Origin: Roseiarcus sp963829505
GTDB taxonomy: Bacteria; Pseudomonadota; Alphaproteobacteria; Rhizobiales; Beijerinckiaceae
Length of the DNA stretch: 64,000 nucleotides
NCBI GenBank assembly: GCA_963829505.1
Contig: CAWHIL010000003.1
Coordinates: forward strand, 1-64,000
Direction of reading: 5' to 3'
Shown: positions 34,429 through 44,447 of the stretch, in pieces
Layout of the letters: each line of letters begins with the position of its first letter
Numbering within the stretch: the stretch's first letter is position 1
Notes under the pieces: generated by a model
What the model was told of the DNA's origin: nothing
Seen by the model: the letters and a program-made list of their open reading frames with translations, nothing else
Database searches by the model: none
Position numbers and translations under genes: made by a program

Positions 34429-37372
34429 ATGGCGATCTATCATCTTCACGTCAAGGTCATCGGCCGCAAGGCCGGCTCCAGCGCGGTGGCGTCAGCCGCC
34501 TACCGCTCGGCGTCGCGGCTGCGCGACGAACGGCTTGAACGCAGCCACGATTTCTCCGCCAAGCGCGGCGTCGTCCATTCCGAGGTCATGCTGCCGGAGA
34601 ATGCGCCCGAAGCTTGGAGCGACCGCGAACGGCTCTGGAACGATGTCGAGGCGTTCGAGGTCAGGAAGGACGCCCAGCTTGCCCGCGAGGTGGAGTTCGC
34701 CCTGCCGCGCGAAATGACGCAAGCGCAGGGCATCGAACTCGCCCGCGACTTCGTCCAGTCCGAGTTCGTCGATCGGGGCATGATCGCCGACCTCAATGTG
34801 CATTGGGAAATGGCCGAGGACGGGACGGCCAAGCCCCACGCCCATGTCATGCTGACCATGCGATCCGTGGACGAGAACGGCTTCGGCCCAAAGGTGCGGG
34901 ACTGGAACCGCACCGAGATGGTGGAGCGTTGGCGCGAACGCTGGGCGGAGCTGGCCAACGAGCGCCTGGCCGAACTCGACATCGACGCGCGCATCGACCA
35001 TCGCAGCCTGGAGGCCCAGGGCATCGGCCTTGAGCCACAAACGCCAGATCGGTGCGCCCGCCGCACCGCATGGAGGGCGAAGGGTTGGAGGCCGCGACCG
35101 CGCGGAAATGCACCGCGAGATCGCGCGCGACAATGGCGCGCGGATCATCGCCGATCCGTCGGTGGCGCTGGACGCGATCACCCACCAGCAATCGACCTTC
35201 ACCCGCCGCGACATGGCGATGTTCGCGCATCGCCACAGCGACGGGATCGAGCAGTTCAACGCGGTCATGGGCGCGTTGCGGAGCGCGCCCGAGCTGGTCG
35301 CACTCGGCGGGGACGGACGCGGAGAGGACCGCTTCACCACCCGCGAGATGATCGAGGCCGAGCAGCGGCTGCACCGAGCCGCCGAAATCATGGCCGCGAC
35401 GGAACGCCATGGCGTGGGTGATGCGGACCGCGAAGCGGCGCTGGTGCTCGCGGAAGCGCGCGGTCTTGTTCTGTCGCGGCGAGCAGGCCGACGCGCTGGC
35501 GCATGTCACGGACGGACGCGATCTCGGCATCGTCGTCGGCTATGCCGGGACGGGAAAAAGCGCGATGCTGGGCGTGGCGCGCGAAGCCTGGGAAGCGGCG
35601 GGCTACCAGGTCCGTGGCGTGGCGCTGTCCGGCATCGCCGCCGAGAATCTGGAAAGTGGCTCGGGCATCGCGTCGCGCACCATCGCCAGCATGGAATATG
35701 GCTGGGGACAGGGCCGCGACGTGCTCACTTCCCGCGACGTGCTGGTCATCGACGAGGCGGGCATGGTCGGCACGCGCCAGTTGGAGCGGGTGTTGTCCCA
35801 TGCCGCCGAGGCCGGCGCCAAGGTGGTTCTGGTCGGCGATCCGCAGCAGTTGCAATCCATCGAGGCGGGCGCGGCGTTCCGCTCCATTCACGAACGCCAC
35901 GGCGGGGCGGACATCGGCGAAGTGCGCCGCCAGCGAGAGGGCTGGCAGCGGGACGCCACGCGCAAACTTGCGACCGGCCGAATCGGCGATGCGGTGCATG
36001 CGTATGGCGGTCACGGCATGGTCCATGCCGCGCAGACGCGCGAGCAGGCGCGCGAAGATCTGATCGACCGCTGGGATCGCGATCGGCAGGTTTCGCCCGA
36101 CAAGAGCCGCATCATCCTCACCCACACCAACGACGAGGTGCGCGCGCTGAATGAAACCGCCCGCGCGCGAATGCGGGCCGCCGGTGATCTGGGCGATGAT
36201 GTTCGCCTGGTCGTCGAACGCGGCGTGCGCAGTTTCGCCAGCGGAGATCGCGTCATGTTCCTTCAGAATGAGCGCGGCCTTGGTGTGAAGAACGGCACGC
36301 TCGGGACCGTCGAGAGGTCAGCGAACGATCCATGTCCGTGCGCACCGACGACCGGCGCAGCGTCTCGTTCGACCTAAAGGATTACGACCGCATCGACCAC
36401 GGCTATGCCGCGACCATCCATAAGGCGCAGGGGATGACGGTGGACCGCACCCATGTTCTGGCGACGCCGGGCCTGGACGCCCACGGCAGCTATGTCGCCC
36501 TGTCGCGCCATCGCGACGGCATGGACCTGCATTATGGCCGCGATGACTTCGCCGACGAGGACCAGGCTTGTCCGCACCCTGTCGCGGGACCGGGCCAAGG
36601 ATATGGCGACGGATTACGAGCGCGCCGATCCGGCGCAGGGCTATGCCGAGCGGCGCGGAATCAGCTTCCGCGAGCGTGGAGCGAGTGTCGAGATCGTCGA
36701 GAAGGTGTGCCCGAGAAGGTGCGCGGCATGTTCGACGGCCTGCGCCGGCCTGCCGAAGGCGGGCAGGAGTCGGGACATGGACGGCGCCGGAAAGGGGGAA
36801 TGGCGGAGGACCCGGAAGAGGCGTTGGCAAGGCCCGCACCAAGGTGCTCTTCCGTCATGCCCGCGCCGTGTATGCGATCTTCGAGATTCAGGAACAGGGC
36901 GGCAGGGCCAGCCCGGAGCAGGTGGAGGAATTGCAGGAAGCCCGCAAGAGCCTTCGAGGAGGTGCGGCCCTACGGCTCGCACGACGCCGAAGCCGCCTAC
37001 AAGAAGAACCCGGAACTTGCCCAGGAGGCGGCGACGGGCCGGGTCAACCGCGCCATCCGCGCCCTTCAGCTCGAAACAGAGCTGCGCACCGATCCGCAGA
37101 CTCGTGCGGATCGCTTCGTGGAGCGTTGGCGGAGCCTCGACCGCGCCAGCCAGCACCAGTACCAAGCAGGCGACATGTCCGGTTACAAGTCCACGCGGTC
37201 GGCGATGAGCGACATGGCGAAAAGCCTCGAACGCGATCCGCAGCTTGAATTTATCCTCGAGGGCCGCAAGCGAGACCTCGGCATCGGGATCGACTCGGGC
37301 CGCCGACTTGGGCTGGAACTCGCCTTCAATCACGGCATCGACCTCGGCAGAGGTCGGGGTATTGGACTGTAG
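34429..37372 (+). pseudogene. traA: Ti-type TraA relaxase-helicase, several frameshifts
   Basis: From the ATG at 34429 (MAIYHLHVKVIGRKAGSSAV) the N-terminal MobA/MobL relaxase domain shows the HUH motif in KPHAHVMLTMRSV and the SAVASAAYRSASRL region. A RecD/TraI-type helicase follows: Walker A VVGYAGTGKSAMLG, Walker B LVIDEAGMVGTRQLERVL, VVLVGDPQQLQSIEAG, then GYAATIHKAQGMTVDRTHV and SYVALSRHRDGMDLHYG. The C-terminal TraA region ends in LGRGRGIGL. Breaks occur near 35045, 35460, 36325, 36580 and 36700-36840. The full protein would be about 980 residues. It nicks oriT and unwinds the transferred strand. Confidence 0.88.
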
Positions 37373-37502
37373 AACTATCCTATTTTCGGCCGCGTCTACG
37401 CCATACCACTACGACCGCTAAATATCTATTGCACAACAACAAATCATCGCTCTGTCTGGTCTCTGCAATCGTCAGTGACACCCTGCAGGAGGCAGCGCAA
37501 CC

Positions 37503-37982
37503 ATGCTTGCACCAGACCGTATCGTCCGCATGAAAACCGTTCTCGCCCGTACCGGCCTGTCCCGGTCCACCATCTACCGCAAGATCGCCGAGGGCACGTT
37601 CCCCGCCCGGTTCAAGATCAGCGTCAACGGCGCCGGATGGAGGGAATCCGACATCGACCGCTGGATCGCCGATCCCGCCGGCTGGCGAGCCACCAATGAA
37701 ATGGTCGACGAGGAGACAGAATGGACGCGAGCCGCACGTAGTTCAGAGATCGTCGTCCAGCTCGTCGTCGTGGGCCTCGGCGGCACGTTGCTTCGCGTCG
37801 GCGATGAGGTCTTTTGCGGATTCGCCCTTCACCCAAGCGTCGAGCATATCAGCCCAGCACTGAAGCATGATCTTCCGCTCGGCGAGGTAGCGGTTCACGT
37901 TGTAGATGGCCGCGATCCGATTCCGAGGCGCGTGAGCCAAGCTCATCTCGATCCAGCGATCATCGAACTTGGCGCGATTTAA
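37503..37982 (+). CDS. AlpA-family regulator / excisionase
   Basis: The first about 65 residues (MLAPDRIVRMKTVLARTGLS, RSTIYRKIAEGTFPARFKIS, GWRESDIDRWIADPAGWRA) are a complete AlpA-type winged helix, normally a 65-75 residue protein that activates or assists integrase in excision. The frame then continues about 90 codons antisense to the 3' end of the integrase gene, which is unusual, so the natural stop may have been lost by an indel near 37740. It lies convergent to the integrase and downstream of traA, a common arrangement in mobilizable islands. Confidence 0.75.
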   Translation: MLAPDRIVRMKTVLARTGLSRSTIYRKIAEGTFPARFKISVNGAGWRESDIDRWIADPAGWRATNEMVDEETEWTRAARSSEIVVQLVVVGLGGTLLRVGDEVFCGFALHPSVEHISPALKHDLPLGEVAVHVVDGRDPIPRRVSQAHLDPAIIELGAI

Positions 37983-39093
37983 GCCAGTCGAAAACGTGCG
38001 GCGCAAGTCGTGAACACCGAAGCTTTGAAATTCCGGGTCATTTTCGCGGATGCGCTCCACAGCCGTGTCGATCACGCGGTTGAGCGTGGCGTTGCTTATG
38101 GGCGTATCGCCGTCGTATCGGCCGGGATGCAGGTATCGGCTGACGCCGAACATGGTGCGGAACGCCGTCAGAATGTCGAGAGCCTGATCGCTCAGCGGGA
38201 CGACATGCGCCTTGCCGAGCCTTCATGCGCTCGGCCGGGATCGTCCAGCGCGCGGCGGCGAAGTCGATTTCCTTCCATGTGGCGTCGATGAACTCCGACT
38301 TGCGAACGCCGGTCAGCAGGACAAACTTCACCGCGGAGCGCAGCGTGGGCGCCGCGGCCACATGATCCAGAGCCGTCAGGACCGCGCGGACTTCGGACGG
38401 AGACAGGGCGCGCTCGCGCGGCTCGAACGTGGCGATGGCGCTGGTGCGGATCGACTCGGCCGGGTTACTCACATCCAGCCCGCTTCCCTGGGCATGGCGG
38501 AAGATCAGCAACACGACCTCGCGGACATGCACGGCGACGGCAGGCCCGCGCTTCTCCTTAACCTCGTCGCAGAGATGTTTGAGGCGTTGCGGCGTCACTT
38601 CTCCCAGCTTGAGCTTCGACAACTCTCCGGCAATGGCGCGATCATAGACCGATCGGCGCATCTCCAGGGTGCTGTCGGCCAGCTTCTCCGCCCCCGACTT
38701 GGGATCGGCCTTGTGCTTGAAATAGGCTTCCGCCCATCCGCCGAACGTCCACGCCTCGGCTGAAGCGGTGCGCTTCTCCACCTTGGCTTTCGACGGCGAC
38801 TCGCCCCGCTCGACCTGACGCCGGGCGCGCGCCAGCAGCGTCCTCGCCTCCGCAAGCGACACGTCCATTCCGTATTCCAGCGCGTCGGGCGCCCGTGTCA
38901 GCCTGCGCGCCGCCTCGGCGCTATATCGGCCGATGGTCAACACCTCCTGCCGCCCGTTCACCCGGTACTGGTATCGGAACGATATGACCCCGGTCGGAGT
39001 GACGGCCGCGTACATCCCGTCACGATCGGTCACCTTGTAGAGCTTGGCCCTCGGCTTGAGGTTTTTCAGTTCTTTATCAGTGAGATCGCCCAT
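37743..39093 (-). pseudogene. DUF4102 tyrosine integrase, one frameshift
   Basis: From the ATG at 39093 (MGDLTDKELKNLKPRAKLYK) the N-terminal DUF4102 arm-binding domain is followed by the core-binding region (WAEAYFKHKADPKSG) and catalytic domain: Arg in FVLLTGVRKSEFIDATWKEI, HxxR in FGVHDLRRTFSTGLNR, and the C-terminal IAAIYNVNRYLAERK with the nucleophile Tyr. One missing base near 38215 separates the parts. Normal length about 450 residues. DUF4102 integrases insert at tRNA or tmRNA 3' ends, and the tRNA-Arg fragment at 39635-39669 is 540 bases from the start codon. It was probably the island's integrase. Confidence 0.88.
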
Positions 39094-39634
39094 AAATCCG
39101 CATCCGGTCAGGGGGCGATCGGATACCATCAAGAGGGGCTGTTGGTACCGAAAGCCCATTTCTCGACCATCCTGCGCCATACCAACATCGGTACCAACAA
39201 AGTGGCCAGGTTGGGGTGACATGCAGCGATACGGGGTGGGAAAAATAATTGTTGTTCGTCAAAGGGATGGAGCGAGTTCTGGCACGGAGCGAGATGGTCT
39301 GAAACGACCTTAGATCACTCCCACTCGATGGTTTCAACTGCTCGTAAGTGATTGTTTCAGCGAGGAAAATATTTCTGCCTGCAGATAAGTTCCGACAGAC
39401 GATCCGACGAATTCCTACGCTCTTGGATTTATAACGAAAATTGCACAATTCCAAATCTTTGAGGCTTCGACAACCATCGCTATCGATCGGAAGATTCCGT
39501 CGACCTTCATCGGCCGCGCCGCTAGCTTTGCCCGGCCGAAAAAAGACCGTCAGCATCAAAAACACGATCGAGCTGCAGTCGCCGGAGACCGCCGGTTCGG
39601 TTTCGTACAGGTCGCCAGCCTCAATCTACAATTT
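39094..39634. other. integrase promoter / attachment region
   Basis: No gene is supported between the integrase start and the tRNA-Arg scar. The stretch is AT-richer than its surroundings, as expected for arm-type integrase sites. Confidence 0.4.
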
Positions 39635-39669
39635 GGGGGTCAGGAGTTCGAATCTCTTCGGGCGCGCCA
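39635..39669 (+). other. tRNA-Arg 3' fragment (att scar)
   Basis: The sequence consists of the end of a variable loop, T-arm AGGAG-TTCGAAT-CTCTT, acceptor strand CGGGCGC, discriminator G and CCA. It matches the 3' half of alphaproteobacterial tRNA-Arg(ACG). No matching 5' acceptor GCGCCCG is present upstream, so this is a displaced 3' end, the usual right-hand mark of an element inserted in a tRNA gene. Confidence 0.8.
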
Positions 39670-39786
39670 GTCTTACTCGTTGAAAATAAAGGGTTTTCGA
39701 GTGGTCGCTCGCCTAGTGGCCGACTTGCTCTTTTCGTCATCGGACCCACGGCGGACCCAGCGGACCCCGTTTCGTCCTATCGCCCC

Positions 39787-39990
39787 TCAGCCCCTCGCCC
39801 GAGCGCCACGGCGCCGATCGCGGCCGGCCGCTTCAACGAAGCCCGCGCGCTCGAGGTGAGCGACAAGGCGTTTCGCCACGATCGCGGCCATGATCTCATC
39901 GGCGCTGTGCACGCGCTTGCGGCCCTCGAATTGGAGCGCGAAGGCGAGCGCCGTCGCCAGGTCGTTGAGAATTGCGCCGGTGGAGGTGCA
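39787..39990 (-). pseudogene. C-terminal piece of a small conserved protein
   Basis: The minus strand reads ILNDLATALAFALQFEGRKR, then VHSADEIMAAIVAKRLVAHL and ERAGFVEAAG to a TGA at 39787. A motif of A(L/F)AFAL(Q/R)FEG(R/K)(K/R)RVH(N/S)ADE(I/V)MA followed by RLVxHLERAG(F/Y)V is typical of small unnamed alphaproteobacterial proteins of about 75 residues. No clear start codon is found upstream, so the 5' end appears truncated, possibly by the island insertion next to it. It would be the first backbone gene beyond the scar. Confidence 0.45.
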
Positions 39991-40164
39991 ACCAGGACGG
40001 CCTTCTGTCGTCGAACGGGCGGCGCATCCCGTGGCGCTAAAGGCACAGTTCAGCGGGAAACGAGCCTGCGTCGCAATTTCAATTTCCAGCGAGAGGGCGA
40101 CCCACTAAGAAGGCCGGTGACGGTTCGGGCTGGCTCCAAGACCATCAGGTACGCAGGCAGACAG

Positions 40165-41356
40165 GTGAGTTGCGTGGTTGCGCGGGCGGTCGTTTCGGGG
40201 CTCTCAAGATCGTTCGGGCGATCGCTTTCCATCCTGGCGATATCGCTGGTAGCTACGTCGTTGGTGGCCTGCGCGTCCCGGCCTGAGAGCGGCTTCCTTA
40301 GCCCGGTGGCCGTGACGTCTCCTGGCGCCGTTGACCACACCTTGCTTGTCGCAACAACGCGCGAGCGCGATCCTCGTCCGGGCACGCTTTTCAATGGCGA
40401 GAGAGCCAGCGCCGTCGACTATGCCGAAATAACGGTCTCGGTCCCGCCGACGCATAAGGAAAGCGAGATCGAATGGGCGAACACGCCACCGGGCGATCCC
40501 AACGCCGATTTCGTCGTGCGCAGCGAAGACTATCTCGACGGCGACAAGGCGTTCGTCCAAGCGCTGAACCGCGAACTCGCCAAACGCTCGCCGGGAAAGC
40601 GCAAGGTCCTCCTATTTATCCACGGCTTCAATACGATGTTCGCGGAGGGGCTCTATCGGCTGACCCAGATCGCTCACGATTTCAGAGTCGCCGGCCGTGC
40701 CGGTGCTGTTCACCTGGGCGTCGCGCGGCAAAGCCACCGCCTATGTCTACGACACCAACAGCGCCACCGCGGCCCGGGACGAACTCGAGCACACGCTGCG
40801 CCTCCTCCTGGCCAGCAACGCCGAAGAGGTCAATGTGCTCGCTCACTCGATGGGCAACTGGGTGACGGTCGAGGCGTTCCGCCAGATCAAGATTTCCGGC
40901 AACCTCGATCACGTGAGCAAACTCGGTTACGTATTTCTCGCGGCGCCCGATATCGACATCGACGTGTTCAAGTCGCAGATGCGGCGCTTCGGCAAGCCGC
41001 AGAAGCCGTTCTACATCGTGCTCTCCAAGGACGATAAGGCGCTGTGGCTCTCCAGGACCATCGGCGGCGGCGTCACCCGGGTCGGCGACAACCCCGACAC
41101 GGCGGAACTGGCTGCGCTGGGCGCCACTGTGATCGACCTCACGGACGTCAAGGCCAACGACTCCACCAACCACGACAAATTCGATCAGCTCGCGGCCGTC
41201 GCGCCCCAGCTGCGCAGCGTTCTCGCACAGGGGATCGCTGCAAATCCCCGCGCTTCTGACTTGTCCGGAGGAGCCACGCAGGGCTCCCTCGGGGCGGTTG
41301 TGGCGCTGCCAATCACGCTGCTCGGGGCGCCGATCAGGATCATCGCCAACCAGTAA
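40165..41356 (+). pseudogene. DUF900 alpha/beta-hydrolase lipoprotein, one frameshift
   Basis: From a GTG at 40165 the N-terminus is a lipoprotein signal (SLSILAISLVATSLVAC, Cys about residue 35). Then comes the DUF900 hydrolase: VDHTLLVATTRERDPRPGTL, VLLFIHGFNTMFAEGLYRL, and after one extra G near 40690 PVLFTWASRGKATAYVYDTN, NVLAHSMGNWVTVEAF with the GxSxG-like nucleophile Ser in HSMGN, and VFLAAPDIDIDVF. The C-terminus ends ITLLGAPIRIIANQ. The full protein is about 396 residues and would be an envelope-anchored esterase. All motifs are present, so the frameshift is probably an artefact. Confidence 0.85.
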
Positions 41357-41488
41357 TTCCGGGATCACACCGGACGACATTAAAAAAGCCAATCAATTGC
41401 AAGTCAAAACGGATGGTCCGCGCGCGACTTCTTCTGCTCCTCGCACGCACTCCGTTTCGTGGTCGACAAGAATGGGAGGGTCTGACCT

Positions 41489-42253
41489 ATGACGGTCCTG
41501 GTTACATCCATCATCATTTTCATACTGATCATGGCGGCCGGCTATGCCGGGCTGCACATGCAAAAGCGGCTGGCCGCTCAGCACAAGACGGACCAATCGC
41601 GTGGCGTCGTCGGCCAAGTGGCGGGCCTGGTCAGCCTTCTCCTGGCGCTGGTTCTGGGAACGCTGATCGGCGTCAGTTTTGCCTATTTCTCGACCCAGAA
41701 GACCGAACTGGAGGGCTTTTCCGCCCAGATTCTCCGGCTCGATCAGGCGCTCGCGCAATATGGGCCGGAGACCAAGCCGGCGCGGGACAAGCTCAAGGCG
41801 GGCATCGTCAAAGGCTATGAGACATTCTGGGGAGGCGGAGAGACCGACCCCAATTTGCTCTCCGCGGCGGTGCCGCTTGCCAGCGCGCAGACGATGGATG
41901 ATTTTCTCGCGACGCTTCAGCCGAAAACGGAGGCGCAGAAGCAGGCTTTGGCGGCGGCGAACCAGTACAACAGCATGGTCGAGCAATCGCGTCTGCTAAT
42001 GTCCCTGCAAGTCGCGAGTCCGCCGGTATCGTGGGTTCTTATCGCGATTCTGGTGTTTTGGACGGTCGCGCTGTTTTTCGGCATCGGCCTGTTCGCCGAG
42101 AGCAACTCGCTCGTGCTTTCGGCGCTGGCGTTCGGAGCGGTGTCGATCGCCTTCGCGATCTTCCTCATCCTCGAACTTGGCCTGCCATACACCGGCTTGA
42201 TGCGGGTTTCGCCCGCTGCGCTCGAACAGGCGATCGAAATCGTCGACAAGTGA
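41489..42253 (+). CDS. DUF4239 integral membrane protein
   Basis: 254 residues with GGGAGG 10 bases before the ATG. Four transmembrane helices: about 2-22 (VTSIIIFILIMAAGYAGL), 42-68 (GQVAGLVSLLLALVLGTLIG), 182-205 (VSWVLIAILVFWTVALFFG) and 210-235 (LSALAFGAVSIAFAIFLILE). A periplasmic or cytoplasmic helical loop of about 110 residues (ILRLDQALAQYGPETKPARD) lies between the pairs. This is the DUF4239 arrangement, a widespread bacterial family with no assigned function. Intact and separately promoted from the hydrolase. Confidence 0.88.
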   Translation: MTVLVTSIIIFILIMAAGYAGLHMQKRLAAQHKTDQSRGVVGQVAGLVSLLLALVLGTLIGVSFAYFSTQKTELEGFSAQILRLDQALAQYGPETKPARDKLKAGIVKGYETFWGGGETDPNLLSAAVPLASAQTMDDFLATLQPKTEAQKQALAAANQYNSMVEQSRLLMSLQVASPPVSWVLIAILVFWTVALFFGIGLFAESNSLVLSALAFGAVSIAFAIFLILELGLPYTGLMRVSPAALEQAIEIVDK

Positions 42254-42600
42254 GCGCGAGCATCGCGCAAATTTTCTTAGGTACCCGGTTGCCCGCTGTG
42301 TCGCATTCCGGATTGACTGCTTCCCCGGCCATGCGGCCGCTCTTGGTGCGGCTTCGAACGCCCAAATCCGGCCCAAAAAAGCGTCCGAGTCCGGACGTCC
42401 CCCGGCCCTCGGGGCCTTGACGCTGTCCGCGGTGAAGAGAACGACCCGTTGGTCCAAAACCAAACGTCGACCTGCCAAGCGTAGGCGCCCTGCTACCGAC
42501 CTGGCTTCAAAGTCAGACTGATAAGAAAAATTTCAACGTCCCGTTCTCGTTCGCGCCGTGGGCAGCGAGGCTCCCGCTTCGAGAAGGGAGCCCCGTGACC
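42254..42600. other. intergenic stretch, no supported gene
   Basis: No conserved frame. It ends with AAGGGAG about ten bases before a tiny lipoprotein gene. Confidence 0.4.
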
Positions 42601-42705
42601 ATGATCCTGAGTTCAAGAGCGCGATTGGCCATCGCCGGACTTGTGGCCCTGTCGCTCGCCGGCTGCGGCGTGACGCCGGTCGCGCCGAATGTCGACACGC
42701 CCTAG
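42601..42705 (+). CDS. tiny lipoprotein
   Basis: 34 residues, MILSSRARLAIAGLVALSLA then GCGVTPVAPNVDTP and TAG. It is a complete lipoprotein signal peptide with lipobox LAGC (Cys22) and a very short mature peptide, resembling entericidin-like or lpp-type small lipoproteins. GGGAG lies 10 bases before the ATG. In the same frame after the TAG another 33 codons remain open (EPAPEEGGFLETQDLLYTDE), so a longer ancestral protein is possible. Confidence 0.55.
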   Translation: MILSSRARLAIAGLVALSLAGCGVTPVAPNVDTP

Positions 42706-42859
42706 CGCACGCGGCGGCGAGCAGAGCCCGCCCCAGAGGAAGGCGGGTTCCTCGAGACCCAAGACCTCCTCTACACCGACGAAGGGCCCGACGTCCTCAA
42801 CCCCTGACCGGCGTTAGCCGATCGCCGGATGCGGCGCGAACTTGAGCCAAGCGGTTCCC

Positions 42860-43279
42860 CTACTGCGTTCCGAAGATTTCGGCGCAGCGAGAGGTCTGCC
42901 AGAATCCGAACGTATCGCCGGTCGGCCTGATCGCCGAGATCATCCCGGCTCGGTCTGTTACGATCTGCACCTTGCAGCCGAGGCGCATCTCGCCGCCGGC
43001 ATCGTAGGAAGTGTTCGAGATGGCGGTTGAGCCGACCACCGTGGTTGTCGTTACGGCCGAGCCGGGCAACGGGATGTTCATTCTGCCGCCTACCCAGGTG
43101 TAAATCTTGCCGCCGTCCATCATGTCGTAGGATGCGGCAGGCGGCCCGTTGGCGAGGAAGAACTGATCCGCTGGTTGGCCGTCCCACCTTGACTTGAGGA
43201 CGTCAGCGGCCTGCTGGGTCGTCGTACACGCCACGAGCAGGAGCGCGGCGGACGAAGCAACAACGAAGCAAGTCCGCAT
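42860..43279 (-). CDS. lipoprotein of unknown function
   Basis: 139 residues. The signal MRTCFVVASSAALLLVACTT has a lipobox LVAC with Cys18. The mature part is hydrophilic and beta-rich: SRWDGQPADQFFLANGPPAA, DGGKIYTWVGGRMNIPLPGS and GCKVQIVTDRAGMISAIRPT. A GxP pattern followed by YxWxGG and late GCKV...TD...I resembles small proteobacterial outer-membrane lipoproteins of unknown role. The family is not named. It is 18 bases upstream of, and same strand as, no other gene, and divergent promoters are not obvious. Intact. Confidence 0.75.
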   Translation of the reverse strand: MRTCFVVASSAALLLVACTTTQQAADVLKSRWDGQPADQFFLANGPPAASYDMMDGGKIYTWVGGRMNIPLPGSAVTTTTVVGSTAISNTSYDAGGEMRLGCKVQIVTDRAGMISAIRPTGDTFGFWQTSRCAEIFGTQ

Positions 43280-43297
43280 CCCGTATTTCCCAACGGC

Positions 43298-43645
43298 TCA
43301 GCCAAAGGAAAAAGTGAAAGGCCGATCTCCGATTTTGCCCGTCCCGGTGCCGCGGGATCCGGTCGACACGAAGTTGAAAGACCCGCTTTGCCCGTTCGAG
43401 CATTGGATTGTCCCGCTTCCTTGGCGCGGGGTGACGTAAACGAACGTGCCAGAGCAAGAGAGGCCGGTATTGCTCGCGATAGTCAGATTCCCGCCGCCAT
43501 CTGAGTATCCCGTCGCTGTGCCCTTGAATGTTTCGGCACCATCAGCGGATTGCCCCTCGACCGGCAACGTCATGCTACAGCCCTCGAGCGTGAGCGCGAA
43601 TCCTGCGAACGCTAGCGCCAAGGCAATGAAAATCTGACTTCGCAA
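43298..43645 (-). CDS. small exported or lipid-anchored protein
   Basis: About 115 residues from the TTG at 43645 (LRSQIFIALALAFAGFALTL, Cys in LEGCSM as a possible lipobox), with GGAGGGGG just upstream. The mature region is beta-rich and Gly/Ser/Thr-rich: GAETFKGTATGYSDGGGNLT, SNTGLSCSGTFVYVTPRQGS and GTGTGKIGDRPFTFSFG. It looks like a small extracytoplasmic beta-sandwich protein of a type common in rhizobia. An ATG at 43687 would add 14 residues. It lies 18 bases upstream of 42860-43279 on the same strand, so the two are probably one transcript. Confidence 0.65.
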   Translation of the reverse strand: MRSQIFIALALAFAGFALTLEGCSMTLPVEGQSADGAETFKGTATGYSDGGGNLTIASNTGLSCSGTFVYVTPRQGSGTIQCSNGQSGSFNFVSTGSRGTGTGKIGDRPFTFSFG

Positions 43646-43752
43646 CGCCCCCTCCCGCAGGAGAACAGATTGATCTACGCCGTGCATGTGTCTTATGTCA
43701 ACTTGTCGAAGGGCGACGGCGTTTGTCGAGCATCAGGGGACCGGGGCAGAAC

Positions 43753-44175
43753 ATGAGCGAGCCGGACAAGAAATCGCAGCCGAACGCGGAGCCGCCGGAG
43801 CCGAGCCCGCAGCAGAAGCTGGCGCGGGCGCCTGGCGGAGAGGGATCACTTCCGGGCGCTGGCGGCGCGGCCGGGAATGAGCCCGCCGGCGGCGGGGCGG
43901 CGGCGGCGAACCTGGCCCGGAGCGCGCAGGCGGCGGCGGACCTGTACCAGCGGGGCCTGACCGGAGGGGCGGCGCTGCCTCCGGCGGACAACAGCCTACT
44001 GGCGCAAGTCCTGGGGTACGTCCGGCCGGAAAAGGAGAGCGATAAGGCCCTGCAAAGGGGCGAACCCCCGCGCGGCGAAGGGCCGTGGGTTCACGACCAT
44101 GCGACCGAGACGCTAAGCGAATTTGGACGTTGGTCCCGGACGACGATCCCTCCGCCGGATAAGGATTGGCAATGA
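43753..44175 (+). CDS. proline/glycine-rich hypothetical protein
   Basis: About 140 residues from ATG 43753 (MSEPDKKSQPNAEPPEPSPQ). The first half is disordered (Pro/Gly/Ala-rich). The second half is more structured (LARSAQAAADLYQRGLTGGA, SLLAQVLGYVRPEKESDKAL and TETLSEFGRWSRTTIPPPDK). There is no signal or membrane segment. It is divergent from the beta-rich small protein. Unknown function, and the extreme composition lowers confidence. Confidence 0.45.
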   Translation: MSEPDKKSQPNAEPPEPSPQQKLARAPGGEGSLPGAGGAAGNEPAGGGAAAANLARSAQAAADLYQRGLTGGAALPPADNSLLAQVLGYVRPEKESDKALQRGEPPRGEGPWVHDHATETLSEFGRWSRTTIPPPDKDWQ

Positions 44176-44447
44176 AAGGCCGCATCTCGGTGACACCGAG
44201 CGCACGACCACGGTCGGCGGCTCCTGCAGTGCCATCCGTCCCCTCACGCCGGCGCACGCAATGGTCCGCTTCGCGCACACAGCGGGCGTTTCCGGCCGGC
44301 TTGGCGAGATGGCGCAATCGATCCATTGCGGACCTCGTAGATCGGGGCCAGGACGGAAGGATTGCGCACATGAGCGGTCCTTTAAGTCTGCAACAGGCAG
44401 ACAGGAGCTGACATTTGGGTTAACCTCGTTACCCGACGAGGGGCGCG

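Larger units (their letters stand above)
33660..39669. mobile_element. mobilizable island (IME-like) scarred at tRNA-Arg
   Basis: Contains two TraD-like genes, a MOBQ TraA relaxase-helicase, AlpA and a DUF4102 integrase, and ends at a 35-nt tRNA-Arg 3' fragment. No mating-pair genes are inside, so it would depend on a helper. The left boundary is undetermined. Confidence 0.7.

Noticed and set aside
39590..39669. complete tRNA gene ending at 39669
   Set aside because: No GCGCCCG 5' acceptor, D-arm or anticodon arm can be folded upstream of 39635.
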